In this document: in pieces, positions 34,400-42,629 of the stretch
Layout: every line of letters begins with the position of its first letter
Position numbering within the stretch: the first letter of the stretch is position 1
Assembly: GCF_013385825.1 (NCBI RefSeq)
Contig: NZ_JACAPG010000012.1
Location: forward strand, 368,298-432,297
From: Pseudomonas reactans
Lineage (GTDB): Bacteria > Pseudomonadota > Gammaproteobacteria > Pseudomonadales > Pseudomonadaceae
Reading direction: 5' to 3'
DNA: 64,000 nucleotides
The notes under the pieces: model-generated
Seen by the model: the letters and a program-made list of their open reading frames with translations, nothing else
What the model was told of the DNA's origin: nothing
Databases searched by the model: none
Position numbers and translations under genes: made by a program

Positions 34400-35902
34400 A
34401 TGACTATCCCGAAGGCATCACCGCAGCGGCCAGAAGATGAGAATCTCGGCGTCGCCGCCAACATGGCTTACGGCCTGCAGCATGTGCTCACGATGTATGG
34501 CGGCATTGTTGCGGTCCCCCTGATTGTCGGCCAGGCGGCCGGGTTGTCCCCGGCGGATATCGGCCTGCTAATCGCTGCGTCGCTGTTTGCCGGTGGCTTG
34601 GCCACGCTGTTGCAAACCCTGGGTCTGCCGTTTTTTGGCTGTCAGTTGCCGTTGGTGCAGGGCGTATCCTTTGCCGGCGTGGCAACCATGGTGGCGATTG
34701 TCGGCAGTGATGGCGCCGGGGGCGTACCGGCGATTCTCGGGGCGGTGATGGCCGCGTCGTTTATCGGGTTGCTGATAACCCCGGTGTTTTCACGGATCAC
34801 CAAGTTTTTTCCGCCGCTGGTGACGGGCATTGTGATCACGACCATCGGTCTGACCCTGATGCCCGTTGCGGCGCGCTGGGCCATGGGTGGCAACAGCCGC
34901 GCGGCGGATTTCGGCAGCATGTCCAACATCGGCCTGGCGGCTTTGACCCTGGTGCTGGTGTTGCTGCTGAGCAAGATCGGCAGCGCGACTATCTCGCGCC
35001 TGTCGATTTTGCTGGCGATGGTCATCGGCACGGTGATTGCGGTGTTCCTCGGCATGGCCGACTTCTCCGGCGTGACCCAGGGGCCGATGTTCGGTTTCCC
35101 TACGCCATTCCATTTCGGCATGCCAACCTTCCATGTCGCCGCGATCATCTCCATGTGCATCGTGGTGATGGTGACCCTGGTCGAGACCTCGGCGGACATC
35201 CTGGCCGTCGGCGAGATCATCGACACCAAGGTCGACTCCAAACGCCTGGGCAACGGCCTGCGCGCCGACATGCTGTCGAGCATGTTTGCGCCGATCTTCG
35301 GTTCGTTCACCCAAAGCGCCTTTGCCCAAAACGTCGGCCTGGTGGCGGTGACCGGGGTCAAGAGCCGCTTCGTGGTGGCTACCGGTGGGTTGTTCCTGGT
35401 GATTCTCGGCTTGTTGCCTTTCATGGGCAGGGTGATCGCGGCAGTGCCGACTTCCGTGCTGGGCGGGGCAGGGATTGTGTTGTTTGGTACGGTGGCGGCC
35501 AGTGGGATTCGCACGCTGTCGAAGGTGGATTACCGCAACAACATGAACCTGATCATCGTGGCCACTTCCATCGGTTTTGGCATGATCCCGATTGCGGCAC
35601 CGAGCTTCTATGATCACTTCCCGACCTGGTTCGCGACCATTTTCCATTCGGGGATCAGCTCGTCGGCAATCATGGCTATCTTGCTGAACCTGGCATTCAA
35701 CCACTTCACCGCCGGTAACTCGGACCAGCAGTCGGTATTTGTGGCGGGGACAGACCGCAGTTTGAACGCCCGAGATGTGTCGGAACTGCGTGATGGGGAT
35801 TACTTCAAAGGCGGCAAGTTGTTTGATGCCGAGGGGAGAGAAATTCCATTGGTGGCGGATGCCCCGAGGAAAACAACCAAGCCTGAGACCTCCGAAGTCT
35901 AA
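34400..35902 (+). CDS. NCS2 family xanthine/uric acid permease
   Basis: A 500-aa permease of the nucleobase:cation symporter-2 family. Marks: MAYGLQHVLTMYGGIVAVPLIVG, the NCS2 region LPLVQGVSFAGVATMV, FPPLVTGIVITTIGLTLMPVA, LVETSADILAVGEI and the signature QNVGLVAVTGVKSRFVVATGG. It imports oxidised purines with a cation gradient. The start at 34400 (MTIPKAS) is the only one before the conserved N-terminus with natural context. It joins PunR, PunC and the Tsx-like channel in a purine transport locus. Confidence 0.88.
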   Translation: MTIPKASPQRPEDENLGVAANMAYGLQHVLTMYGGIVAVPLIVGQAAGLSPADIGLLIAASLFAGGLATLLQTLGLPFFGCQLPLVQGVSFAGVATMVAIVGSDGAGGVPAILGAVMAASFIGLLITPVFSRITKFFPPLVTGIVITTIGLTLMPVAARWAMGGNSRAADFGSMSNIGLAALTLVLVLLLSKIGSATISRLSILLAMVIGTVIAVFLGMADFSGVTQGPMFGFPTPFHFGMPTFHVAAIISMCIVVMVTLVETSADILAVGEIIDTKVDSKRLGNGLRADMLSSMFAPIFGSFTQSAFAQNVGLVAVTGVKSRFVVATGGLFLVILGLLPFMGRVIAAVPTSVLGGAGIVLFGTVAASGIRTLSKVDYRNNMNLIIVATSIGFGMIPIAAPSFYDHFPTWFATIFHSGISSSAIMAILLNLAFNHFTAGNSDQQSVFVAGTDRSLNARDVSELRDGDYFKGGKLFDAEGREIPLVADAPRKTTKPETSEV

Positions 35903-35911
35903 CGCCACCCC

Positions 35912-36000
35912 TGTAGGAGCCGGCTTGCCGGCGATAGCGGCCTACCCGTCAACATTGCATCAACTGACAGATTGCTATCGCCGGCAAGCCGGCTCCTACA
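35912..36000. repeat. REPIN (inverted REP pair)
   Basis: TGTAGGAGCCGGCTTGCCGG and its inverse copy flank about 40 bp between two convergent genes. This is a different REP sub-type (CCGGCTTGCCGG core) from those at 14.3 and 44.2 kb. Confidence 0.88.
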
Positions 36001-36006
36001 TTGGGG

Positions 36007-36939
36007 TCAGCCAGCTTTAAGTATGTTGTACTTCGCTGAACACACCTCATCCAAAAACTTCACCACAGTCCCCATGCACGCTTGGCGTTCTTCCACATGG
36101 GGCATGTGGCTGGAGTCTTCAAACAGCGCCCAGCGCACATCGGTGATTTCATCCAGGAATGGCTTGACCACCAGCGGCGTGGCCTCGTCGTGCCGACCTG
36201 AGATCACCAGCGTCGGCACATTGATCGCCGATAGACGGCCAGTGGACTTCCAGTCTTTCAAGCTGCCGATCACGTGGAACTCGGTCGGGCCGCTCATGGC
36301 GTGGTACACCGTCGGGTCTGCATCGACTGCGGCAAATGTGCGCGCTACTTCCTCCGGCCACGGGATGACTCGGCACACGTGCTGGTCATAGAACACCCGC
36401 GACGCGGCGAGGTATTCCGGGTCCTGATAGTTGCCAGCGGCTTCATGTTTGAGCAGGGTTTCATGCACACCTTCCGGCAACAATTTGCGCAGTCGGTTGG
36501 CTTCGCTGACCCAGGTGCGCATGCACGTCGGCGAGTTGGCGGGGATAAAGGCGCGCAGGCCCTTGGGCTGCAGGATCGCGTGTTCACTGCCGAGCATGCC
36601 ACCCCAGGATTGGCCGAGGATCGCGTAGTTATCGCTGATCTGCAGGTGGTCCAGCAGGTTGTTGAGTTCTTCGAGGAACAGGCCCACGGTCCAGAAGGAC
36701 GGGTCTTTGTCGGGCAGATGGGTGGAGCGGCCGTTGCCCAACTGGTCGTAGTGGATCACGGCGTGACCGCTGGCGGCCACGTCCTTGAACGCGTCAACAT
36801 AATCATGGGTGCATCCGGGGCCGCCGTGGATAACCACCAGGGGCGTGCGGCCGCTCGACAGGTCACCGGTGACGCGGTACCAGGTTTGGTAGGCGCCAAA
36901 CGCCGCATACCCTTCGCGGATTTTTTCGATGAATTCCAT
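36007..36939 (-). CDS. pipA: Proline iminopeptidase-like peptidase/amidase, PipA-like
   Basis: A 310-aa alpha/beta hydrolase (peptidase S33). HGGPG oxyanion motif at 38-42, nucleophile elbow GQSWGG (Ser111), Asp in SGRHDEATP and His in DSSHMPH. It releases N-terminal residues from peptides or amino-acid amides. It lies next to a LuxR solo, as in the pip locus described in plant-associated Pseudomonas, where the peptidase gene is a target of PipR. A lux-box-like repeat lies 60 bp upstream of its ATG. Confidence 0.85.
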   Translation of the reverse strand: MEFIEKIREGYAAFGAYQTWYRVTGDLSSGRTPLVVIHGGPGCTHDYVDAFKDVAASGHAVIHYDQLGNGRSTHLPDKDPSFWTVGLFLEELNNLLDHLQISDNYAILGQSWGGMLGSEHAILQPKGLRAFIPANSPTCMRTWVSEANRLRKLLPEGVHETLLKHEAAGNYQDPEYLAASRVFYDQHVCRVIPWPEEVARTFAAVDADPTVYHAMSGPTEFHVIGSLKDWKSTGRLSAINVPTLVISGRHDEATPLVVKPFLDEITDVRWALFEDSSHMPHVEERQACMGTVVKFLDEVCSAKYNILKAG

Positions 36940-36998
36940 TTCGTACCCTGCTCTGAAAAAAGGATCAGGGACACGATAATGCGTGGCAGAAATTTAAG

Positions 36999-37020
36999 TA
37001 ACTAGCAAAACAGCTAGGTT
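36999..37020. promoter_or_regulatory. Lux-box-like inverted repeat upstream of pipA (imperfect)
   Basis: On the minus strand it reads AACCTA-GCTGTTTTGC-TAGTTA. The spacing (6-10-6) and left arm match the perfect repeat at 37876-37897. A candidate PipR binding site 60 bp before the pipA start. Confidence 0.6.
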
Positions 37021-37031
37021 TTGCCGAGCGG

Positions 37032-37796
37032 TCAGTCTTCCAGCAGGCGGTAATGGGTGGCACGCACGACCGCCTGCACGCGGTTCTTGGCGCCCAGCTT
37101 GTGCATCGCCGAGGCCAGGTGCAGGGTGACGACCGCCAGCGAGCGGCTCAATTGCGCGGCGATTTCAGCGGCGGTCAGCCCGTCGGCGGCCCATTTGAGG
37201 CACTCACGTTCGCGTTTTGTCAGGTGAATATGCGGATAAGTGCGTAGCTCCTTGCTGAACAGCGGGTAGGCCGCTTCCTGCAAGGCATGGGAAATCAGGC
37301 TGAAGTCCGACAAGGTCTGCTGCGCATCCTTCAACACGGTGCGGGCGTTGCCGGTGCGCAGGCCGGTCAGCGAGGCGAAGCCGCCACGGGGCAGGTGGAT
37401 TGGCACGCTGACGCCGCAGGTCAATTGCTGGTCGTGCAAGTAGGACGAAACCGGCGCATGACAGGGATCAATGATCTTTTGCAGTGGGGTATCGGCCTTG
37501 ACGTCGTAGGACCATACGAACGGTGACACCGTACTCAGGGCCAGGTGTTGCACCGGATCGATCTGGTAGAACCCTTCGCTGCACCACAGGGCATGCCAGT
37601 CAGGCGGGGTATTGCGCAGTGCGAGCACCGAGGGTGTGATCAATGCGCCATCCTGGTCGATCGGCACCGGGGTGTAGTCATACACCAATGCATCGAAGCC
37701 CAACTGCTGGGCGAGGATAAACGTGTTATCCATCTGTTCGTCCAGGCTCCTGCCCGGCATCAGACGGTGATTTAACGCAGTCAGCTTGGCCTGCAT
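37032..37796 (-). CDS. pipR: LuxR solo of the plant-signal-responsive group, PipR-like
   Basis: About 254 aa. An autoinducer-binding-type domain (residues about 10-165) contains DWHALWCSEGFYQIDPV, with Trp at the position usually Tyr61 of TraR, a change seen in plant-responsive LuxR solos. The C-terminal LuxR helix-turn-helix is LTKRERECLKWAADGLTAAEIAAQLSRSLAVVTLHLASAMHKLGAKNR. No luxI is nearby. ATG at 37796 has GGGAG 8 bases upstream; ATG at 37817 is the alternative. It sits between two peptidase genes and an ABC transporter, the layout of the PipR system, which responds to an ethanolamine-derived plant compound. Ligand here is inferred. Confidence 0.85.
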   Translation of the reverse strand: MQAKLTALNHRLMPGRSLDEQMDNTFILAQQLGFDALVYDYTPVPIDQDGALITPSVLALRNTPPDWHALWCSEGFYQIDPVQHLALSTVSPFVWSYDVKADTPLQKIIDPCHAPVSSYLHDQQLTCGVSVPIHLPRGGFASLTGLRTGNARTVLKDAQQTLSDFSLISHALQEAAYPLFSKELRTYPHIHLTKRERECLKWAADGLTAAEIAAQLSRSLAVVTLHLASAMHKLGAKNRVQAVVRATHYRLLED

Positions 37797-37875
37797 CCGT
37801 TCGGCTCCCGAATTCATTTGAATCTCGACTTGCGGCAAGTAGAATGCCACGCCCCGGCGAAGGACTGCCAGGCCA

Positions 37876-37897
37876 AACCTATAAGAAATACTAGGTT
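37876..37897. promoter_or_regulatory. Perfect lux-box-like inverted repeat upstream of the aap operon
   Basis: AACCTA-N10-TAGGTT, with 6-bp perfect arms in 22 bp. It lies between divergent pipR and the transporter operon, 84 bp before the latter's first ATG. Probable PipR operator. Confidence 0.75.
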
Positions 37898-37980
37898 ATG
37901 GACGCACGGCATCCTCGGTAGTGTTGGCCTGATAAAACGGCCGCTGCCTGCCAGGCCGATACAACACAAGGAATGTATGC

Positions 37981-38868
37981 ATGTGGCGTGAAATTGCCCC
38001 CGACCAGCAGTACAACGTGCAAGTCGACGGCCATAACCTCGTGGTCTACAGCTTTGGCGAAGGCGATGAGGTGCTGTTGTGCCTCAACGGCGGGCCAGGC
38101 CTTCCGTGTGACTACTTGCGCGACGCCCATGGCTGGCTCAAAGACCATAACCTGCGAGTGGTTGCATTCGATCAGCTTGGCACGGGCGCATCAGCCAGAC
38201 CCACCGACGTTTCGCTGTGGGAAATCCGCCGTTATGTCGAAGAAGTCGAAACCGTGCGCCAGGCCCTGGGCTTGGGCCGTGTGCACCTGCTTGGGCATTC
38301 CTGGGGCGGCTGGCTCGGTATCGAATACGCTATCCACTACCCCGACGCGCTGAAAAGCCTGATCCTCGAAAACACCGTCGGTGACATTCCGCACCTGTCC
38401 CAGGAACTGGAGCGCCTGCGCGGCGCCCTCGGCAGCGAAACCGTGGCGATGATGCAGCGCCACGAAGCCATGGGCACCCTGGACCACCCGCAATACCAGG
38501 CCGCGATCACCTTGCTCAACTATCGCCACGTGTGCCGCCTGGATGAATGGCCCGCGCCGGTCAAACGCTCTCTCGACGACTGGAACATGGGCCCCTACGA
38601 AACCATGCAGGGCCCCAATGAATTCCTCTACATCGGCAACCTCAAGGACTGGAACCGCATCCCCGAGATGGCCGAGTTCAAGATGCCGATCCTGATCACC
38701 ACCGGCCAGCATGACGAACTCACCCCGGCCTGCGCCATGCGCATGAAACTCGCGGCCCGGCACGCCGAATTGCACGTCTTCCCCAACAGCAGCCATATGC
38801 CGTTTTATGAGGAGCCCCAGGCATATTTCCCGGTGCTGCTGGACTTCCTCTCGCGTCACCGAGGCTGA
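37981..38868 (+). CDS. aapA: Second proline iminopeptidase-like amidase, AapA-like
   Basis: A 295-aa alpha/beta hydrolase, paralogous to the pipA product (shared NGGPG, FDQLGTGAS, GHSWGGWLG with Ser107, TTGQHDELTP, NSSHMPFYEE). It heads the transporter operon: the next gene begins 3 bp after its stop. It likely cleaves the amide or peptide imported by the transporter; that is inferred from context. Confidence 0.85.
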   Translation: MWREIAPDQQYNVQVDGHNLVVYSFGEGDEVLLCLNGGPGLPCDYLRDAHGWLKDHNLRVVAFDQLGTGASARPTDVSLWEIRRYVEEVETVRQALGLGRVHLLGHSWGGWLGIEYAIHYPDALKSLILENTVGDIPHLSQELERLRGALGSETVAMMQRHEAMGTLDHPQYQAAITLLNYRHVCRLDEWPAPVKRSLDDWNMGPYETMQGPNEFLYIGNLKDWNRIPEMAEFKMPILITTGQHDELTPACAMRMKLAARHAELHVFPNSSHMPFYEEPQAYFPVLLDFLSRHRG

Positions 38869-38871
38869 CGG

Positions 38872-39819
38872 ATGAACCTGGCGCGCTACCGTTTTGTGCT
38901 GTCCCGGCCGCTGCAATTGCTGCCGGTACTGTTTGGCATCAGCCTGATCACCTTTGTGCTGGTGCGCTCGATTCCCGGCGACCCGGCGCGCGCGCTGCTG
39001 GGCTCGCGCAGCACACCCGACGCCTTGCTGAAGATCCGCGCCCAGTACGGCCTCGACCAGCCGTTGTGGCTGCAATATTTCTACTTCCTGAAGAACCTGC
39101 TCAAGGGCGACCTCGGCCAATCGCTGCTGTACAAGGTCGACGCCCTCAAGCTGATCGTCACCCGCATCGAGCCCACGTTGGTCTTGGTGCTGGGCAGCGT
39201 GGTGCTGGCGCTGCTGATTGCGGTGCCGCTGGCGACCTTGGCTGCGCGCAACAAGGGTGGTTGGGCGGATAACCTGATCCGTGTATTCACCACGGTCGGC
39301 CTGGGCATGCCGGCGTTCTGGCTGGGGTTGATGCTGATCCTGTTGCTGAGCGTGCAATGGGGATTGTTTCCGGTGTCCGGCTACGGCCGAACCTGGCTGG
39401 ACAAGGCGCATCACATGGTTTTGCCCTGCCTGACAATTGCCCTGGCGCTGTCGGCAGTGCTGGTGCGCAACCTGCGCGCGAGCATGCTGATGGAGTTACA
39501 GGCCGACCACGTGACCGCCGCCCGGGCACGTGGATTGTCGGAAGCCGCGGTGTTTCGCCGTCATGTGCTGCCCAATTCCCTGGTGCCGGCGGTCAACCTG
39601 CTGGCGGTGAACATCGGCTGGCTGATCAGCGGCACGGTGGTCATCGAAAGTCTGTTCGCCATCCCCGGCATTGGCCAATTGCTGGTGCGCGGGATCTTTA
39701 CCCGCGATTACATGGTGGTGCAGGGCGTGGCCATGGTGCTGGCCTGTGCGACGGTGATCGTCAACTTCATCGCTGACGTCGTGACGGTGGCCCTTGACCC
39801 ACGGGTGAAGATGCAATGA
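38872..39819 (+). CDS. aapB: Peptide/opine ABC transporter permease (DppB-type)
   Basis: A 315-aa inner-membrane permease of the DppB family with six helices. N-terminus LQLLPVLFGISLITFVLVRSIPGDPAR and the EAA-like loop ARARGLSEAAVFRRHVLPNSLVPAVNLLAVNIGWLISGTVVIE are characteristic. Member of the six-gene operon with overlapping ends; forms the channel with the next gene product. Confidence 0.92.
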   Translation: MNLARYRFVLSRPLQLLPVLFGISLITFVLVRSIPGDPARALLGSRSTPDALLKIRAQYGLDQPLWLQYFYFLKNLLKGDLGQSLLYKVDALKLIVTRIEPTLVLVLGSVVLALLIAVPLATLAARNKGGWADNLIRVFTTVGLGMPAFWLGLMLILLLSVQWGLFPVSGYGRTWLDKAHHMVLPCLTIALALSAVLVRNLRASMLMELQADHVTAARARGLSEAAVFRRHVLPNSLVPAVNLLAVNIGWLISGTVVIESLFAIPGIGQLLVRGIFTRDYMVVQGVAMVLACATVIVNFIADVVTVALDPRVKMQ

Positions 39820-40673
39820 GCAGCCGCCCGTTGATTGCCCCGTGGCGTTTGCGCCTGCGCTTTGGCTTTCGCAATGGCCGGCTGACGGCGGCGTGGGGCT
39901 TGCTGATTCTGCTGGCATGGCTGGTGCTTGCGCTGTTCGCGCCGTGGATCGCGCCCTACGACCCGATTGCGCAGAACACGGATATCAGTTTGCTCGGACC
40001 CAGCCTGGCTCATCCGTTTGGTACGGATAACTATGGTCGGGACATCCTTTCGAGGGTGATCTGGGGCGCACGCATTGACCTGCAACTGGCCATCGTCGGG
40101 GTGATTTTCCCGTTCATGATCGGCACCTTCGTTGGCGCGGTCTCCGGTTACATCGGCGGACGTTTCGACAGTGTCTGCATGCGTGTGATCGATGTGATCC
40201 TGGCATTCCCGTTCCTGGTGTTGATGCTGGCGATCATGGCCATCCTCGGTCCAGGCCTGAAGAGTTTCTACATCGCCATGGCGCTGGTGGGATGGGTGTC
40301 CTACGCCCGGCTGATCCGCTCGCAGATCCTGGTGCTCAAGGAAAGCGACTTTGCCCTGGCCGCCAAGAGCCTGGGCTTTGGCCATGGGCGGATTCTGTTT
40401 CGGCACCTGCTGCCCAATGCGATGTTCGGCTCCATCGTGTTTTCCATGTCGGACGCGGTGTTGGTGTTGCTCAACGGCGCCGCCGTGAGTTACCTGGGCC
40501 TGGGCGTGCAACCGCCGACCGCCGAGTGGGGCACGATGGTGGCCGAAGGGCAGGCCTTCATTACCACCGCTTGGTGGATCTGCACCTTTCCGGGCTTGGC
40601 CATCGTGACCTTGGCCATGGGTTTCAGCCTGCTCGCTGATGGCGTGGCGCAAGTGTTGGGGGATCGCTCATGA
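39816..40673 (+). CDS. aapC: Peptide/opine ABC transporter permease (DppC-type)
   Basis: A 285-aa DppC-family permease. N-terminal OppC-type segment LTAAWGLLILLAWLVLALFAPWIAPYDPIAQN, HPFGTDNYGRDILSRVIWGARIDL, and the EAA loop AAKSLGFGHGRILFRHLLPNAM. Its ATG overlaps the stop of the previous gene by 4 bp. Confidence 0.92.
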   Translation: MSSRPLIAPWRLRLRFGFRNGRLTAAWGLLILLAWLVLALFAPWIAPYDPIAQNTDISLLGPSLAHPFGTDNYGRDILSRVIWGARIDLQLAIVGVIFPFMIGTFVGAVSGYIGGRFDSVCMRVIDVILAFPFLVLMLAIMAILGPGLKSFYIAMALVGWVSYARLIRSQILVLKESDFALAAKSLGFGHGRILFRHLLPNAMFGSIVFSMSDAVLVLLNGAAVSYLGLGVQPPTAEWGTMVAEGQAFITTAWWICTFPGLAIVTLAMGFSLLADGVAQVLGDRS

Positions 40674-41626
40674 GCCTGTTGCAAGTGCGCGACCTCAGTG
40701 TGATCGCCAACAATGCCGGGCGTGATGTGACCTTGGTCGATCGCGTGTCCTTCGATTTGGCCGAAGGCGAGATCCTCGGTCTGGTCGGGGAAAGCGGCTC
40801 GGGCAAAACCATGGCCTGTCGCGGCCTGATGCGTTTATTGCCTTCCCCCAATTTGCGGGTTCACGGCGGTGCCGTAAAGCTGGCTGGCCAGGATCTTCTG
40901 TCACTGGATGACGCCGGTATGCGTGCCGTGCGCGGCGGTCAGTTGGGCATGATCTTCCAGAACCCCAGCAGCCACCTCGACCCCTTGATGCGCATCGGTG
41001 AGCAGATTGCCGAGGGTATTCGCTTGCACCAAGGCGCCTCGAAAAGGGACGCGCGGCTGCAAGCCATCGACGTGCTGCGCCAAGTGGGCATCCCCGATCC
41101 TCAGGCGCGGGTCGACAACTACCCCCATGAGTTTTCCGGCGGCATGCGCCAGCGCGCGATGATCGCCGTCGCCCTGGGCTGCAACCCGAAAGTGCTGATC
41201 GCCGATGAACCCACCACCGCCCTGGATGTGACGGTGCAGGCGCAAATCCTGCGGCTGTTGCTGGAGCTGCGTGACCAGCGCGGTCTGTCGATCATCATGA
41301 TTACCCACGACCTGGGCGTGGTCGCGCAAACCTGCGACGCCATCGCCGTGATGTACGCCGGGCGCCTGTGTGAGCACGGCAGCAAATATGATCTGCTGGC
41401 GCATCCGCAGCATCCCTACACCGCAGGCCTGATTGACTGCCAGCCCGCCCACAGCAGTGGCCACGCCTTGCTGCGCACGATTCCTGGGCAACCGCCGTTG
41501 CTGGACGCATTGCCCGCCGGCTGCCGCTTCAACCCGCGTTGCCCGCAGGTCGGCACCTTGTGCACCGAGGTGCTGCCGGAAGGCGCGCGAGTCGCCTGTC
41601 ATTACCCGTTGGGAGTGCACCCATGA
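40670..41626 (+). CDS. aapD: Peptide/opine ABC transporter ATPase (DppD-type)
   Basis: A 318-aa ABC ATPase. Walker A GESGSGKT (40-47), Q-loop [11 protein letters not shown], signature [12 protein letters not shown], Walker [14 protein letters not shown], and H-loop ITHDLG. The C-terminal oligopeptide-transporter extension with Cys residues ([14 protein letters not shown]) suggests an iron-sulphur-like or structural Cys cluster, usual for DppD. Overlaps both neighbours by 4 bp. Confidence 0.92.
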   Translation: MSLLQVRDLSVIANNAGRDVTLVDRVSFDLAEGEILGLVGESGSGKTMACRGLMRLLPSPNLRVHGGAVKLAGQDLLSLDDAGMRAVRGGQLGMIFQNPSSHLDPLMRIGEQIAEGIRLHQGASKRDARLQAIDVLRQVGIPDPQARVDNYPHEFSGGMRQRAMIAVALGCNPKVLIADEPTTALDVTVQAQILRLLLELRDQRGLSIIMITHDLGVVAQTCDAIAVMYAGRLCEHGSKYDLLAHPQHPYTAGLIDCQPAHSSGHALLRTIPGQPPLLDALPAGCRFNPRCPQVGTLCTEVLPEGARVACHYPLGVHP

Positions 41627-42594
41627 GTCTGTTACAGATCAAGGACCTTGAGGTGAAGTTTGCCGCGTCCGGCACGGGTTTGTTCGGCTTGAACAAGCAG
41701 TGGGTGAGGGCAGTGAACGGGGTGTCCCTGAACCTGGCGGCAGGTGAAACCCTCGGGTTGGTCGGCGAGTCCGGCAGCGGTAAAAGCACCTTGGGTCGCG
41801 CCATTTTGCACCTCAACCCGATCAGTGCTGGGCAGGTGTTGTTTGATGGCATCGACATGGCCCATGGCAGCACCATCGACATCACCCGCCTGCGCCATGA
41901 AACCGCAATGATCTTCCAGGACCCGTACGCCGCGCTGAACCCGCGCCACACCATCGGCGAAACCATTGCCGAAGTGTTGCGGGTGCAGCGCAAGGTCACG
42001 CCGGAGCAGATCCCGGCGCGTGTGAATGAACTGCTCGACCTGGTCGGCCTGCGCCCCGAACTGGCCAGCCGCAAACCCGGCTCCCTCAGCGGCGGCCAGT
42101 GCCAGCGCGTTGGTATCGCCCGAGCGCTGGCGGTGGAGCCTCGGCTGATCATTGCCGATGAGTGCGTGGCGGCGCTGGACGTGTCGATCCAGGGCCAGAT
42201 CATCAACCTGTTGCTGGAGCTGCAACAGCGCATGAACCTGGCGATCCTGTTCATCGCCCACGACCTGGCCATCGTGCGCCGCCTGTGTGACCGCGTGGCG
42301 GTGATGTACCTGGGCAAGATCGTCGAGGAGGGCCCGGTTGAAGCGGTGTTTACGGCGCCACGTCACCCGTACACGGCAGCGTTGATCCAGGCGATTCCCG
42401 AGATCGATCCCCATCGGCCATTGCCTACCGAACCCTTGCCGGGTGAACCACCGAGCCCGCTGAATTTGCCTACAGGCTGCGCCTTTCACCCGCGTTGCCG
42501 GCATGCCCGAGCCTTGTGTTCCGTGGTGTTGCCGCCGACGCATTTCCTGCACGAGCATCGGTACAGTTGCGTGCTTGAAGAACCGTTGCTTTGA
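41623..42594 (+). CDS. aapE: Peptide/opine ABC transporter ATPase (DppF-type)
   Basis: A 323-aa ABC ATPase. Walker A GESGSGKST (from residue 48), Q-loop IFQDPYAALNPR, signature LSGGQCQRVGIA (Cys in the usual QxQR position), Walker B IIADECVAALDV and H-loop AHDLA. Walker B reads DECVAALD instead of DEPxSALD, a small deviation. C-terminal Cys-rich tail CAFHPRCRHARALC. The frame extends upstream, but ATG at 41623 gives the 4-bp overlap shared by the operon. Confidence 0.92.
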   Translation: MSLLQIKDLEVKFAASGTGLFGLNKQWVRAVNGVSLNLAAGETLGLVGESGSGKSTLGRAILHLNPISAGQVLFDGIDMAHGSTIDITRLRHETAMIFQDPYAALNPRHTIGETIAEVLRVQRKVTPEQIPARVNELLDLVGLRPELASRKPGSLSGGQCQRVGIARALAVEPRLIIADECVAALDVSIQGQIINLLLELQQRMNLAILFIAHDLAIVRRLCDRVAVMYLGKIVEEGPVEAVFTAPRHPYTAALIQAIPEIDPHRPLPTEPLPGEPPSPLNLPTGCAFHPRCRHARALCSVVLPPTHFLHEHRYSCVLEEPLL

Positions 42595-42629
42595 CCCTTC
42601 CCTGCCATTCATGAACAAGGAGTTATGAC

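Noticed and set aside
35912..36000. CRISPR-like repeat
   Set aside because: Two inverted copies with one spacer is a REPIN, not a direct-repeat array.
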